Made by a program: the position numbers and the translations under genes. Shown one piece after another: positions 15,919-25,234 of a DNA stretch of 64,000 bases. Origin of the DNA: DATJGR01 sp963812255 (GTDB lineage: Bacteria > Pseudomonadota > Gammaproteobacteria > Pseudomonadales > Azotimanducaceae); contig CAWEUM010000003.1 of assembly GCA_963812255.1 (NCBI GenBank), positions 372,001 to 436,000 of the forward strand, in the 5' to 3' direction. Each line of letters opens with the position of its first letter. The stretch's first letter is position 1. The notes below the pieces were generated by a model. The model had not been told where the DNA came from and ran no database searches. It saw only the letters and a program-made list of their open reading frames with translations.

Positions 15919-16932
15919 ATGAAATTGTCGGTACTGGATCAATCGATCGCCGTCGCGCATCAGGAAGAAGATGCCGCGATCCGGGACACGCTCGAACTCG
16001 CGCCATATTGCGAATCGCTCGGCTACCACCGCTTCTGGCTCAGCGAACACCACAGCTTGCCGACGATTGTCGGTACCGCTCCCGAGATATTGCTGGCCGC
16101 GATTGCGGCCCGAACCCGACGGATTCGTCTCGGCAGCGCAGGCGTGATGCTGCCGCACTACTCCGCATTGAAGGTGGCCGAGCAGTTTCGCGTTCTGGAG
16201 GCGCTCGCGCCGGGACGCATCGATCTCGGCGTCGGCCGCGCACCCGGCGCAGACATGCAGACCGCGCTGCTGCTCAATCCCAATGCCTATGCCGCTGCCG
16301 AACTGTTTCCGGAGCAGGTCCGCGATTTGCACGCGTGGACGAGTGGCATGACGCATCGCGGCGTGGTGGCCCACCCTCGCGGACCCGCTCAGCCCGAGAT
16401 CTGGATCCTCGGCAGTTCCAACTACGGCGCACAACTGGCCGCGCACTTCGGGCTACCGTATGCATTCGCCTACTTCTTCAGCGACGGCGAGGGCACCGAG
16501 GAAGCGTTGCATCTTTACCGCTCGCTATACCGGCCAAGCCCCCGTCATCCAGAACCGCAGGCAACCTTGTGTGTCTGGGCGCTTGCCGCTGACGAAGCCG
16601 CACAGGCGCAGCATCACGCGCTGAGCCGAGACCGCTGGCGCGTCGATCGGTTGCGGGGGGCACTCGGGCCGCTACAGTCTCCCGACGTGATCGCGGAGCG
16701 GGGCTTTACGGCGGAAGAAATGCCCACCGTCGAAGCCACCCGCCAGAAAGCGTTCGTTGGCGCTGCGCCGCAGGTGGCTGCAAAGCTGCGTGCGTTGGCC
16801 GATGAGTTCGGCCTCGATGAACTCGTCATCAATACCTGGACTTACGACCGCGCGGTGCGGCGTCATTCGTATGCGTTGCTGGCGCGGGAACTGATCGAGT
16901 CGAGCTCTCGGGACGTGTCGGAGCCGTCCTGA
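15919..16932 (+). CDS. Luciferase-like flavin monooxygenase, MsnO8 type
   Basis: A 337-residue LLM-class oxidoreductase using reduced flavin. The family pattern is clear: FWLSEHHSLPTIVGTAPEILLAAIAARTRRIRLGSAGVMLPHYSALKVAEQFRVLEAL is represented by short elements FWLSEHHS, RIRLGSAGVMLPHYS and PGRIDLGVGRAPG, followed by ILGSSNYGAQLAA. These mark the MsnO8-like branch of unknown substrate. The ATG at 15919 (MKLSVLDQS) follows an AAGAAGG site and gives the usual N-terminus starting at beta strand 1. Monocistronic as far as visible; convergent with the GNAT gene at 16975. Confidence 0.9.
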   Translation: MKLSVLDQSIAVAHQEEDAAIRDTLELAPYCESLGYHRFWLSEHHSLPTIVGTAPEILLAAIAARTRRIRLGSAGVMLPHYSALKVAEQFRVLEALAPGRIDLGVGRAPGADMQTALLLNPNAYAAAELFPEQVRDLHAWTSGMTHRGVVAHPRGPAQPEIWILGSSNYGAQLAAHFGLPYAFAYFFSDGEGTEEALHLYRSLYRPSPRHPEPQATLCVWALAADEAAQAQHHALSRDRWRVDRLRGALGPLQSPDVIAERGFTAEEMPTVEATRQKAFVGAAPQVAAKLRALADEFGLDELVINTWTYDRAVRRHSYALLARELIESSSRDVSEPS

Positions 16933-16974
16933 CCCGCCGCCGCTCTGGGGCCACAACCTCAGCGTGGAGTTCCA

Positions 16975-17769
16975 CTAAGCCGCACTGGCCGCGCGATTCG
17001 TCCAGATCGTCTTCACGTGAGCGATCGCCAGCCCCGCGCGCTGCAGGTTGCGTTGACTCTGCGAGGCCCACTCCGCCCCGCTGCTGACGACCGTACAGTG
17101 TTGCGACACTGCGCACCGTATGCGCGCTGCGATCAACGCGGTTTGCAATCCGCGACCCCGGTACCCCGGAAGCACCGATGCCGCCGCTAGATATCCGACG
17201 TCACCGTGAATCGACAAAACCGCCGCACCCGCAGGCGCGCCGTCGACGCACGCGAGAAACAGATGCCAGTTCGGCACGTCGCACCAGAAGCTCTGGTTGC
17301 GGCGCAGATCCGCCAGCAGCGCGGCGTTCTGACCAAACCCGAGATTGATCGTATCGAGAAACACGTCGAGTTCTTCACGATCGATCGCGCGGACGTCCTC
17401 CGTATTCGTCACCGGTTCGAGCACGCCTTGCGCAGCCAGTGACGATGCATAGCGTTCGATACGGAACCCGGCAGCAAGCAATGCATCGGTGACCGCGACC
17501 GGGATGTAAGGAGGCACCGCTACCCAACAAGGTTGTTGGGTTTCAGCGTAGAACTCGAGAATTCGCGGCAGCATCCGCACCTCGTTCAGGTGATGCACGC
17601 TGTTCATCAACTCATTCTGTTTGAGGAACGGCACCTTCGTTGCAACCGTCTCGCCAATTCGCAGCAGCCGTGCGCCCATCGGATTTCCGGGGCCGGAGTA
17701 ACGCTGAAGGAGGTACTCCACCGCTACGCGTTCGATGTTGCGGCTCAGTTGTTCGTCGGTGGCATGCAT
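16975..17769 (-). CDS. GNAT-family N-acetyltransferase
   Basis: A 264-residue cytoplasmic acyltransferase. The GNAT fold is C-terminal, with the acetyl-CoA-binding motif A in ASVLPGYRGRGLQTALI and the following motif B region around LQRAGLAIAHVKTIW. The N-terminal 120 residues are an additional domain seen in some GNATs acting on metabolites; substrate unknown. ATG at 17769. The gene is followed at its 3' side by the MsnO8-type gene (convergent) and preceded by the DUF3465 gene 58 bases away in the same direction. Confidence 0.82.
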   Translation of the reverse strand: MHATDEQLSRNIERVAVEYLLQRYSGPGNPMGARLLRIGETVATKVPFLKQNELMNSVHHLNEVRMLPRILEFYAETQQPCWVAVPPYIPVAVTDALLAAGFRIERYASSLAAQGVLEPVTNTEDVRAIDREELDVFLDTINLGFGQNAALLADLRRNQSFWCDVPNWHLFLACVDGAPAGAAVLSIHGDVGYLAAASVLPGYRGRGLQTALIAARIRCAVSQHCTVVSSGAEWASQSQRNLQRAGLAIAHVKTIWTNRAASAA

Positions 17770-17827
17770 GGCGCGCTCCGTCGCTGTTGCAGTCTCTCCA
17801 ATGCCAGCCTGTCCATTACCAGCCTGA

Positions 17828-18259
17828 CTATTGATAGGTTCGACCCGCGTGCTTCAACCAGCCCGCATCATGCCGAACGCTCGGATCACGATGAGTCCAG
17901 TGCACGACACCGCCCCGAGCGTTCCATTCGTATACACCGCAGAATGAAACGTCGTCGCCACGCGCCAGCGATTCGATCCGCGGCGCAAGATCGATATTGT
18001 GGGCAACGAGCAACGTCTCGCCGGATCCGATATCCAGAATGAACCGCTGGTGGCGACTGCCATCGCGATCGTCCGGTAGCACTTTCACTACCCGACCGTC
18101 GCCGCTCACGCGGATGCCACTGCGGTGCTCCCGATAGGCCGCGGCGACGAGACCGTCGTTCGATGCGGTACCGTCGACGAATCCCGAGACTCGCGCGATC
18201 TGGCCCTGACCAAAATAGATCGCGGCGATGATTGCGAGCGCTGGAAGCAGTTTCCTCAT
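17828..18259 (-). CDS. DUF3465-family exported protein
   Basis: A 143-residue protein with an N-terminal hydrophobic segment (LLPALAIIAAIYFGQGQIA) that is a signal or anchor. The DUF3465 pattern is present: VSGDGRVVKVLPDDRDGSRHQRFIL, LLVAHNIDLAPRI, FCGVYEWNARGGVVHWTHRDP and HDAGWLKHAG. The fold resembles an OB-type domain and two conserved histidines and a Cys are visible, but function is not known. ATG 18259. Probably transcribed with the GNAT gene downstream. The 125 bases upstream to 18384 hold nothing I recognise. Confidence 0.85.
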   Translation of the reverse strand: MRKLLPALAIIAAIYFGQGQIARVSGFVDGTASNDGLVAAAYREHRSGIRVSGDGRVVKVLPDDRDGSRHQRFILDIGSGETLLVAHNIDLAPRIESLARGDDVSFCGVYEWNARGGVVHWTHRDPSVRHDAGWLKHAGRTYQ

Positions 18260-18384
18260 TCGAGCCTCACACCTCCGAAGATGTACCCGCTTGAGCCATC
18301 AGTGTGGCGCGCCCGTCTTCCTGTGCACGTCCGTCTTTTCCGACTCGGACGAAACCAGGTCGATGTCGCATCGCGATCGCGACG

Positions 18385-19395
18385 CTACTCCAGCGCCGCA
18401 CGCACCCGCGGCACCACCCTCGTCGCAAACGCCGCGAGGCTCGCAGTCATGTCCTGCGGCGCAACACCCGGCGGCACACCCCACGTTACGACATCGGTGA
18501 CGCCGAACGTCTTGATGAAATCTACGAGTTCGGCAACGCAGTGATCCACGTCGCCGACAATCCACGACTGCGGGATCGGCGACTCACCGCCACCGAGTCC
18601 ACTCTGTTTCGCCTCCGCAAAGAAGCGGCTGTACAAGCGCATCCGGTAACGCTCCGCTTCCCGCACGATCGGCCAATCGCGTTCTTTGTCGTCGGTGACC
18701 AGACACCCCCGGATGATGCCGACGCGATACCGCGACGCATCGTCACCGGCCGCCTGCAATGATTCGCGCCACGGATCCAGCACCTGATCTCTCGCGCCCT
18801 GCGGCAGGAAGTGGGTGCGATGGCCCGCCGCGCGGTCGGCGCCGCCGCGGGACATCGCCGCGAGCCACAGCGGCGGACCCCCTGCTTGGACGTAACCGGG
18901 CGCGATACGCACATCGTCGAAGCGATAACGCTTGCCGTGATAACTGAATCGCTCGCCGGTGAAACACCGTTTCAGCACCTCGACACCCTCGTCAGTGAGC
19001 GATACGCGTCGTGACACCGGAAGACCGAAGCCGCGAAATTCGTGCGGTGCATAGCCCATGCCACAACCGATCTCGACGCGGCCATTGGACAGGTTGTCGA
19101 GCACCGCGAGATCCTCCGCGAGGCGAATCGGATGATTGAACGGCAGCAGGCAGATGTCGGTATTGAAGCGGATGCGTTTCGTACGTGCCGCCATGGCGCC
19201 CGCAATCGGCACCCATGACGGCAGATAGCCGTCATCCACGAAGTGATGCTCAGTGAACCACGCGAGATCGAGGCCGAGCCCGTCGAGCCACGCAACCTGA
19301 TCGAGAATGGCCGCGTACAACGATGGATTATCGAGACCCGAATCCGGCGGATTGCGAAAATCGTATGCAACACCAAACCGCAATGAATGTGCCAC
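18385..19395 (-). CDS. Luciferase-like LLM-class flavin oxidoreductase
   Basis: A 336-residue TIM-barrel flavin-dependent monooxygenase. Key elements: LAWFTEHHFVDDGYLPSW, RIRFNTDICLLPFNHPIRLAEDLAVLD, NGRVEIGCGMGYAPHEF and PPLWLAAMSRGG. It belongs to the bacterial luciferase/F420-like superfamily; whether FMN or F420 is used cannot be decided. I start it at GTG 19395, which has AGGAG five bases upstream; the frame stays open much further but would overlap the divergent rhombosortase gene with non-homologous sequence. Substrate unknown. Confidence 0.9.
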   Translation of the reverse strand: MAHSLRFGVAYDFRNPPDSGLDNPSLYAAILDQVAWLDGLGLDLAWFTEHHFVDDGYLPSWVPIAGAMAARTKRIRFNTDICLLPFNHPIRLAEDLAVLDNLSNGRVEIGCGMGYAPHEFRGFGLPVSRRVSLTDEGVEVLKRCFTGERFSYHGKRYRFDDVRIAPGYVQAGGPPLWLAAMSRGGADRAAGHRTHFLPQGARDQVLDPWRESLQAAGDDASRYRVGIIRGCLVTDDKERDWPIVREAERYRMRLYSRFFAEAKQSGLGGGESPIPQSWIVGDVDHCVAELVDFIKTFGVTDVVTWGVPPGVAPQDMTASLAAFATRVVPRVRAALE

Positions 19396-19452
19396 ATCGT
19401 CTCCTGATGACGAGTTGGACACTACGATGCCAGCAAATCGAATATCGTTCCA

Positions 19453-20106
19453 TTGCGCGAGCTTGTCGCAGGTCCCCGCGGCAGACACACTCCGGTTCCC
19501 AACTCGAAACGGACCTTCGAAACGTTGAGCCAACGATTCACCGCGCGCGGCCCACCGATCACGCTGGCACTGACAATCGTCGCCTTGGTCTTCTATATCG
19601 CCGCGCCGGAGACGACGCCGCGCTTCGATCTCCTCGTGCTCGATCGCGCTCAGCCGCGCTGGTGGCCGTGGCTGACCGCGCATTTCCTGCATACGGACCT
19701 CGCGCACATTGGCTGGAATCTGCTCGCGTTCGTCTGCCTGGGTTGGCTCGGCGAGTCCGTGAACCGAACCCGCTACGCGCTGTCGATCGTCGCGGGCATC
19801 ATCGCCGTAGATTGCTGGTTCGCCTGGTTCAACGTCGGGTTGCGCTACTACTGCGGACTCTCCGGCGTATTGAACACAGTACTGCTGGTCACCCTGTACG
19901 CGCTGCGTGGCGCGATCGCGCCACGTTGGCTGTTCGCGTTCGCCGCATTGGTCGCGCTGAAAACCGGCTGGGAGTGGCAAAGCGGTCTTGCGCTATTTAC
20001 GAAGACGCAATGGCCGCCCGCAATTGGCGCGCACGTTGCCGGATACCTGGCCGGGGTGATCCTGGTTACCGTCTACGCGTGGCGCGATCGGGCGCGGCAG
20101 CTGTGA
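19453..20106 (+). CDS. rrtA: Rhombosortase (rhomboid-family GlyGly-CTERM serine protease)
   Basis: A 217-residue (or 193 if TTG 19525 is the start) polytopic membrane protease of the rhomboid fold. Visible signatures: HFLHTDLAHIGWNLLAF with the early His/Asn, the catalytic serine in YYCGLSGVLNT (S137 in the longer numbering), and the catalytic histidine in IGAHVAGYLAG (H194). Short length and missing extra helices point to rhombosortase rather than GlpG. Rhombosortases cut proteins bearing a C-terminal GlyGly-CTERM signal during export to the cell surface. Exactly such a protein is encoded 70 bases downstream. Both possible starts are TTG and the choice is uncertain. Confidence 0.88.
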   Translation: MRELVAGPRGRHTPVPNSKRTFETLSQRFTARGPPITLALTIVALVFYIAAPETTPRFDLLVLDRAQPRWWPWLTAHFLHTDLAHIGWNLLAFVCLGWLGESVNRTRYALSIVAGIIAVDCWFAWFNVGLRYYCGLSGVLNTVLLVTLYALRGAIAPRWLFAFAALVALKTGWEWQSGLALFTKTQWPPAIGAHVAGYLAGVILVTVYAWRDRARQL

Positions 20107-20176
20107 TCCCGATCGCGGCAACGGATTGGTCCATCCTCTATACGATTCCATTGCGTATGCGAACACGGCCCGGAGA

Positions 20177-22045
20177 ATGACCTCGATCAGGCTGCATCGG
20201 TTCAAGATGACACTCGCGATCACGCTGCTGTCTTGTTCCGGCACGTTCGCGCATGGCGCTGTCACGGTGGTGATCGATGGTTCGGCGTACCCGGCTCAAC
20301 TGCGCGAAAACGCGGCCCTGTTGCACCGTCTGAACTCGCGACGCCCCCAGCACGGGTCTCAACAGGCGCGTCATTACGAAGGGGAACTGACCGGCATCGC
20401 CAGTTCCTGGATTCGCGTATCGGACATTCGCGGGGTCTGGCAAGGCATCGTATCGCTGGGGGGCAAACATTTCGTGATCGACGCGCGTTCGCCGTCCGGT
20501 GTATCCAGCGACCTCATACTCGATGCTCAATCACCGAACGCCATCATGACGCCGGCGCGTTGCGCAACGGAGGCCGCGGTCACGACCGGCAACACCTCGC
20601 TCGCAACTCAGCTGAGTGCCGGAGTAGAAGCCGCCAATTTCGCGATGGTCTGCGACACCACTGTCGACGGTGTCTGCCTGCTCGCGGAACTCGATATCGT
20701 ATTCGATCTGCTCTTTCAGCAGCGCTATCCGACAACCTATATGGATCAAGGCGCGGCGCTGCTGAACATCGTCGATGGTTATTATCGGAACGATCTGAAC
20801 ATTCAGTTCGATGCGTTGTCGATGACGTTTCTTGATGGCGACCTGTTCAGCACGACGACCGACGCGAACGACCTGCTGACCGACATCACCACCAAGAAAA
20901 ATGCTGGCGAAGTTCCATTCGTCACGAACCCGCGCGCGATCATGCATCTGGTGACCGGCCGCAACTTCGACTCCAACATCGTCGGCATCTCCAATGTGGG
21001 CAGTTTGTGTTCCCCTGCGAACAACACCGGCACGACGCAGGTGGTGTTCAATGCCGGATTGCCGAGCACCGGGTTGACTGCTCTGGTGATCGCACACGAG
21101 ATCGGCCACAACTTCGGCGCCGATCACGACGGTGATCCGGGCAACGCGTGTACCCCGAACCAATTCATCATGTCGGCATCCCTGGCGCAGAACGCGACAC
21201 ACTTTTCATCGTGTTCCATTACCGAGATCACCGACAAGATAGACACCCTGCCGGATCTGGGCGCCTGCTTCGAGTATCCCGTCGACGCGGCGCTCGTCGC
21301 GCGCCCCGGCAACCCGACCAGCGCCGGCGCCAACGAAAACTTTACGCTGGACTATGATCTCACCGAAACGCACGCGTCGGTCGCCAGTTCGAATCTCCGC
21401 GTCAGCGGCAGTTTCTCGGCGCCCGGCGGATCATTCGTCAGTGCGTCCATCAACCAACTGCCCTGCACAGTCGCGGTCGACGCGCAGAGCTACAGTTGTG
21501 CGACCGGTGACAGCGGTGGATTGGTCGAAGCCACCGCACGCATCGCGGGCGGCAGCACGCTAACGGTTGCCGCCGCGGTCACGGTCGCGGCGAGCGGCGG
21601 CGGGGTGCAAGACATCGATCCATCGAATGACGCGGTCAGCCAGACCGTCTCCACCACCAACCCACCGGTTGCACCGTCGATGTTGGCCGCCACGCCGAGT
21701 GGCAACTCGATCGATCTCACGTGGCTGGACAACAGTAGCGACGAAGATGGGTTTCGCGTCGAGCGCCGCACCGGCGCGGGGGCGTGGATACAGATTGCGA
21801 CCACGATGGCCAATGTCGCGTCATACATCGATTCCGGTGTCGTGCGCGGCACGACCTACGAATATCGGGTCGCGGCGTTTGGACCGGGGGGGACGTCCTC
21901 TCCGTCGCCGACTGCATCGGCGGAAATCGCGCCAGCGCCCCAGCCTGCGTCCAGCGGCGGCGGAGGTGGTGGCGCGTTCGGTGTCGAATTCATTCCACTG
22001 CTACTCGCACTGGCGGCGCTGCGCCGACGCGCGGGGGGCAGGTGA
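20177..22045 (+). CDS. Secreted reprolysin-like zinc metalloprotease with FnIII domain and GlyGly-CTERM
   Basis: A 622-residue exported protease. It has an N-terminal signal (ending near FAHGAV), a pro-region, a metzincin domain with HEIGHNFGADHDG starting at residue 307 and a Met-turn FIMSAS, a CARDB-like middle part, a fibronectin type III domain at about 497-590, and a C-terminal tail of Gly run, hydrophobic helix FIPLLLALAAL and basic end RRRAGGR. That tail is the GlyGly-CTERM sorting signal recognised by rhombosortase, whose gene is immediately upstream. The product should reach the surface through type II secretion, but no T2SS gene is in this window. ATG 20177 is close to a GGAG; ATG 20207 is an alternative. 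Confidence 0.92.
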   Translation: MTSIRLHRFKMTLAITLLSCSGTFAHGAVTVVIDGSAYPAQLRENAALLHRLNSRRPQHGSQQARHYEGELTGIASSWIRVSDIRGVWQGIVSLGGKHFVIDARSPSGVSSDLILDAQSPNAIMTPARCATEAAVTTGNTSLATQLSAGVEAANFAMVCDTTVDGVCLLAELDIVFDLLFQQRYPTTYMDQGAALLNIVDGYYRNDLNIQFDALSMTFLDGDLFSTTTDANDLLTDITTKKNAGEVPFVTNPRAIMHLVTGRNFDSNIVGISNVGSLCSPANNTGTTQVVFNAGLPSTGLTALVIAHEIGHNFGADHDGDPGNACTPNQFIMSASLAQNATHFSSCSITEITDKIDTLPDLGACFEYPVDAALVARPGNPTSAGANENFTLDYDLTETHASVASSNLRVSGSFSAPGGSFVSASINQLPCTVAVDAQSYSCATGDSGGLVEATARIAGGSTLTVAAAVTVAASGGGVQDIDPSNDAVSQTVSTTNPPVAPSMLAATPSGNSIDLTWLDNSSDEDGFRVERRTGAGAWIQIATTMANVASYIDSGVVRGTTYEYRVAAFGPGGTSSPSPTASAEIAPAPQPASSGGGGGGAFGVEFIPLLLALAALRRRAGGR

Positions 22046-22539
22046 TGGCCCACGCGGGTCGCGTGGTGACACGCGCGGGTCGCGTGTCGACGATGCGTCG
22101 GCAGGCCGCCGGAACAGTGCTGCTCTGCGCATTCGCCGCCGGTTGCCAGACGGATGCTACCTGCACACCGGATCAATCGATTGTCACCGCGCAACGCGCA
22201 TGGCGCGCACACCACCACGAGAAATATCGATTTGTCTGGCAGCAGACCTGCTTTTGTTCACCCGATGCTACACAGCCGATCATCGTGACGGTGCGCCACG
22301 ATACAATCGTCAGTGCAACCGATCGCGGCGGCGTCGCCGTACCCGACAACGTGCGCGCCAACCTGAAAACGATCGATGCGCTGTATCGCCATGTCGATTC
22401 TGCGCAGTGCAAATCCGCTACGGTGCGCATCACTGCTTCGGATACCGGCGTTCCAGAGAATGTTTACATCGACCCGAACGCCGGGGTCGCGGATGACGAG
22501 TTCAGCGTGGCGATCAGCGAGTTGGTCGCGCTGCCTTGA
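22045..22539 (+). CDS. DUF6174-family lipoprotein
   Basis: A 164-residue predicted lipoprotein. The body (RAWRAHHHEKYRFVWQQTC onward, with TVRHDTIVSA) fits DUF6174, a small exported domain of unknown function. The hydrophobic stretch TVLLCAFAAGC supplies a lipobox. The ATG at 22045 overlaps the protease stop by one base (TGATG) and follows a GGGGGGCAGG stretch; however ATG 22093 would give a more normal signal peptide. The intervening codons contain a 21-base in-frame near-duplication, so the upstream start is less sure. Likely co-transcribed with rrtA and the protease. Confidence 0.75.
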   Translation: MAHAGRVVTRAGRVSTMRRQAAGTVLLCAFAAGCQTDATCTPDQSIVTAQRAWRAHHHEKYRFVWQQTCFCSPDATQPIIVTVRHDTIVSATDRGGVAVPDNVRANLKTIDALYRHVDSAQCKSATVRITASDTGVPENVYIDPNAGVADDEFSVAISELVALP

Positions 22540-22597
22540 TTCACTGCTATGATCCGATGGGCGGCAGCACTGTTTGACTGTAGAACGAGGCAAAAAA

Positions 22598-23707
22598 TTG
22601 GCACGCGAACCCTATCTCGGCGACCGCCTGATCTTCGTCATATCCCAACCTCGATCCGGTTCGACGCTGCTGCAGCGCGTGCTTGCGGGCCACCCAGACA
22701 TCCATACCTCCGCCGAAACATGGCTGATGCTCCAGCCGTTGTATGCGTTGAAAGGCCACGGCTACCGTTCCGAGTACAACGAACAATGGGCCGGCGAAGC
22801 CGTTGCAGAGTTCCTCGAGAACTACACCGACGGTCCGAGCGTCTACGACGATGCGATCCGCGCCTTCGCGCGCGTCCTTTACGAAAACGCGCTGACGCGA
22901 ACGGGCAAACACTTCTTTCTCGACAAGACGCCGCGCTACTACTACATCATTCCGGAGCTGTACCGGATATTTCCGCGCGCGCATTTCATCTTTCTGCTGC
23001 GCAATCCTCTGGCGGTTCTGGCGTCGGAACTCGCTTCCTACGTGGGCGCCAGATACGCGGAGCTCGCGCAGTTCCACGATGACCTGCTGGTCGCACCGCA
23101 GCGGATCCTAGACGGAATCGAGGCACTCGGCGAACGCGCGACCATTGTCCGCTACGAGCAGTTCGTCGCACATCCCGACGACACGATCGCAGCGCTATGT
23201 GCTTCGCTCGGCGTGTCGTTCGATCCGAAGATGTTGGATTACTCGACCACCCCGATGCCGCGGGGCAAGATGAACGACCACATCGGCATCGTGCGCCACA
23301 CGCGACCTTCGCCAGCGAATGCCGACAAGTGGAAGCGGCTCGCGACTGATCCCCAGTCGCGTCATTTCGCACAATCGTATCTGCAGGCGTTGGGCCGACC
23401 GCTGATCGAGCGGCTGGGCTATTCGTACGACGAATTGAGCAATGTTCTGGGCGACGTGGTGGCGGCATCCGCTCGCAGCAATGTGTTTCCCTGGGACATC
23501 GCCATTCGGCCGGAACACCATTGGACCTTGCGCGACCGCTACTTCATCGACCGACTCACCCACATCAAGCGCCGCGGTCCTCTGCTGGGTGAGATTGCCG
23601 GCGCAAAACGTACGTTGCGCCGAGCGCTCGAATCGACGTCACGCGCGGTTCGACCGGGCGCGATCGATTCACCCGGCGAACGCAATGGCGCCATTCGACG
23701 CAGATGA
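22598..23707 (+). CDS. Sulfotransferase-family protein
   Basis: A roughly 369-residue PAPS-dependent sulfotransferase. The 5'-phosphosulfate loop is seen as SQPRSGSTLLQRVLAGHP near the N-terminus and the 3'-phosphate region as FIFLLRNPLAVLASELA. FLDKTPRYYYIIPEL is the strand-turn typical of this bacterial group, and RYEQFVAHPDDT is the later conserved block. TTG at 22598 is chosen because a GAGG lies 9 bases upstream; TTG 22574 is possible. The acceptor is unknown. It sits 58 bases after the DUF6174 gene and before the methyltransferase-like gene. Confidence 0.85.
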   Translation: MAREPYLGDRLIFVISQPRSGSTLLQRVLAGHPDIHTSAETWLMLQPLYALKGHGYRSEYNEQWAGEAVAEFLENYTDGPSVYDDAIRAFARVLYENALTRTGKHFFLDKTPRYYYIIPELYRIFPRAHFIFLLRNPLAVLASELASYVGARYAELAQFHDDLLVAPQRILDGIEALGERATIVRYEQFVAHPDDTIAALCASLGVSFDPKMLDYSTTPMPRGKMNDHIGIVRHTRPSPANADKWKRLATDPQSRHFAQSYLQALGRPLIERLGYSYDELSNVLGDVVAASARSNVFPWDIAIRPEHHWTLRDRYFIDRLTHIKRRGPLLGEIAGAKRTLRRALESTSRAVRPGAIDSPGERNGAIRRR

Positions 23708-23852
23708 CCACGTGACAGGCATGCGTCGGCATCGTCCATACGGACGGCCGGCGCGCGCTGTGAACGACATCACGCCGTACCCTTGCGCCGCTATTCTCAG
23801 GGGTCCGGACCGCTAAACTGTCCCACTCAGGGGATTTCAGGCATCGAAGCCA

Positions 23853-24662
23853 ATGCAGTACTTCGAGCGCCTCGCCGCGCATCCATCGCTTGCAGAAGTG
23901 CGTGCACGCGTTGCCGCGTATGCACGCCAGTTCCGGCTCGATCGCGCGATTCGGGCAGCCCGCGAAGCGTCCGCCGGCCCGATTCCCGATCGCATCGTCA
24001 CCGAGATCTGCGAGGGTTGGGGCGACCCGAGCCTGACCGCCGCCGACGGCTACCTTCGCGCGGTACTGCTGGAAGCTCAGAAGGCGCATGGCAGCATCCT
24101 GCAATGCGGCGCCGATCTGACGACCTTGCTGCTGGCCATTGCGGTCGAACGTCGCGGTGTGCGGTTGTGGACGCTGGAAAGCAGCACCCATGCCGCCAAT
24201 GCATTGCGATCGTGGCTGCACCAGTACGAACTGTCCGCCCACGTCATTACGGCACCCGCAGATCTGAACGCTGCCGGCGTCGGCTATGCCATCGATCCGG
24301 CACGGTTGCCGGGACCGCTGAGCCTGGTTCTCTGCGAAGCTTCGAACGCCCAGCCGGGCAGCGCGCGGCGGCTGCTGCCCTGCATCGAGGATAGGCTGCA
24401 CGCCAACGCGGTGGTGCTGGTGCGCAACGTCCGTCGACGCGTCGATTTCGACTACTTGAGCGAATGGTGCCGCGCCAGCAACGCGTCGTTCGTCGTCAAA
24501 GGCAAGACCGATCCATTCGGCAAGGTCGTGATGCGCGAAAAATCATCCAGTGAGAGCCACGAGGCCGCGCGCATCAATACGGCATTTGCAAACAAGCGGA
24601 ACAACGCCAAATCGGCACACCCGGCTCCCCCGACTCAGGCCGTCCGCGAACGAACCAAGTGA
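23853..24662 (+). CDS. Class I methyltransferase-like protein
   Basis: A 269-residue cytoplasmic protein. The region SILQCGADLTTLLLA followed by LWTLESS has the shape of motif I and the acidic loop of Rossmann-fold SAM methyltransferases, with the usual acidic residue ending strand 2, but the glycine-rich loop is weak. LSLVLCEASN resembles motif IV. The last 40 residues are polar and probably disordered. Function is uncertain; it may act on the same surface product as the neighbouring sulfotransferase, which is inference from position only. ATG at 23853. Confidence 0.65.
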   Translation: MQYFERLAAHPSLAEVRARVAAYARQFRLDRAIRAAREASAGPIPDRIVTEICEGWGDPSLTAADGYLRAVLLEAQKAHGSILQCGADLTTLLLAIAVERRGVRLWTLESSTHAANALRSWLHQYELSAHVITAPADLNAAGVGYAIDPARLPGPLSLVLCEASNAQPGSARRLLPCIEDRLHANAVVLVRNVRRRVDFDYLSEWCRASNASFVVKGKTDPFGKVVMREKSSSESHEAARINTAFANKRNNAKSAHPAPPTQAVRERTK

Positions 24663-24701
24663 GGCGCTACGTGGCGCGCCAAGTGAGAGCCTGAGACCGC
24701 G

Positions 24702-25184
24702 TCAGAGCACGAGCGCCGCGGCGAAGATACCAATCATCGAGAACGCCAGGGCAACCTTCACGGCCGTGCCGACAAGCAAGCCCACACCGGTCGCGAGGCC
24801 CACGCGCCCGGCGCGCCCGACGTTCCGGAGCGCGACATACTCGCCAATCGCCGCACCGGCAAGCGGCATGAACAGCAAACCCCACAGACCCGTGAATACG
24901 CCGACGAGAGTGCCGATCGCGGCGCCGCTGATCGCCAGCGGACTCGCGCCGAGACGCTTCGCTCCGAATGCGGCCGCTATGAAATCACAGGCGATGCTCA
25001 CCACCGTCAGAATGCCGAGCGCCCCGAGCGTCCACCACGAGATGCGGCTGAAGTCGTCGATCCACCCCGCCAACACCGCGCCAGCGAATATGAGCACTGC
25101 CCCCGGCAACACGGGCACCACGGTGCCGGCAACACCGACCGCCATCAATAGAGCGACCAGGATCCAGAGCGCAGCGCTCAGCAT
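24702..25184 (-). CDS. DUF456 integral membrane protein
   Basis: A 160-residue protein with four to five hydrophobic helices. The pattern VGVAGTVVPVLPGAVLIFAGAVLAGW, split here as VPVLPGAVLIFAG and later GLLFMPLAGAAIGEY, is diagnostic for DUF456, a small membrane family of unknown function with glycine-zipper-like repeats. It follows the CYP153 gene in the same direction after 50 bases, so it may be read through from that operon. ATG 25184. Confidence 0.88.
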   Translation of the reverse strand: MLSAALWILVALLMAVGVAGTVVPVLPGAVLIFAGAVLAGWIDDFSRISWWTLGALGILTVVSIACDFIAAAFGAKRLGASPLAISGAAIGTLVGVFTGLWGLLFMPLAGAAIGEYVALRNVGRAGRVGLATGVGLLVGTAVKVALAFSMIGIFAAALVL

Positions 25185-25234
25185 TCGCCGTCGTTAGTCG
25201 CTCGCGCAAGCAGGGCCGCAGCGGTTGCGGTCAT

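Noticed and set aside
18385..19980. 531-residue version of the flavin oxidoreductase
   Set aside because: The upstream part is antisense to the rhombosortase gene; the family N-terminus begins at GTG 19395 with a good AGGAG site.
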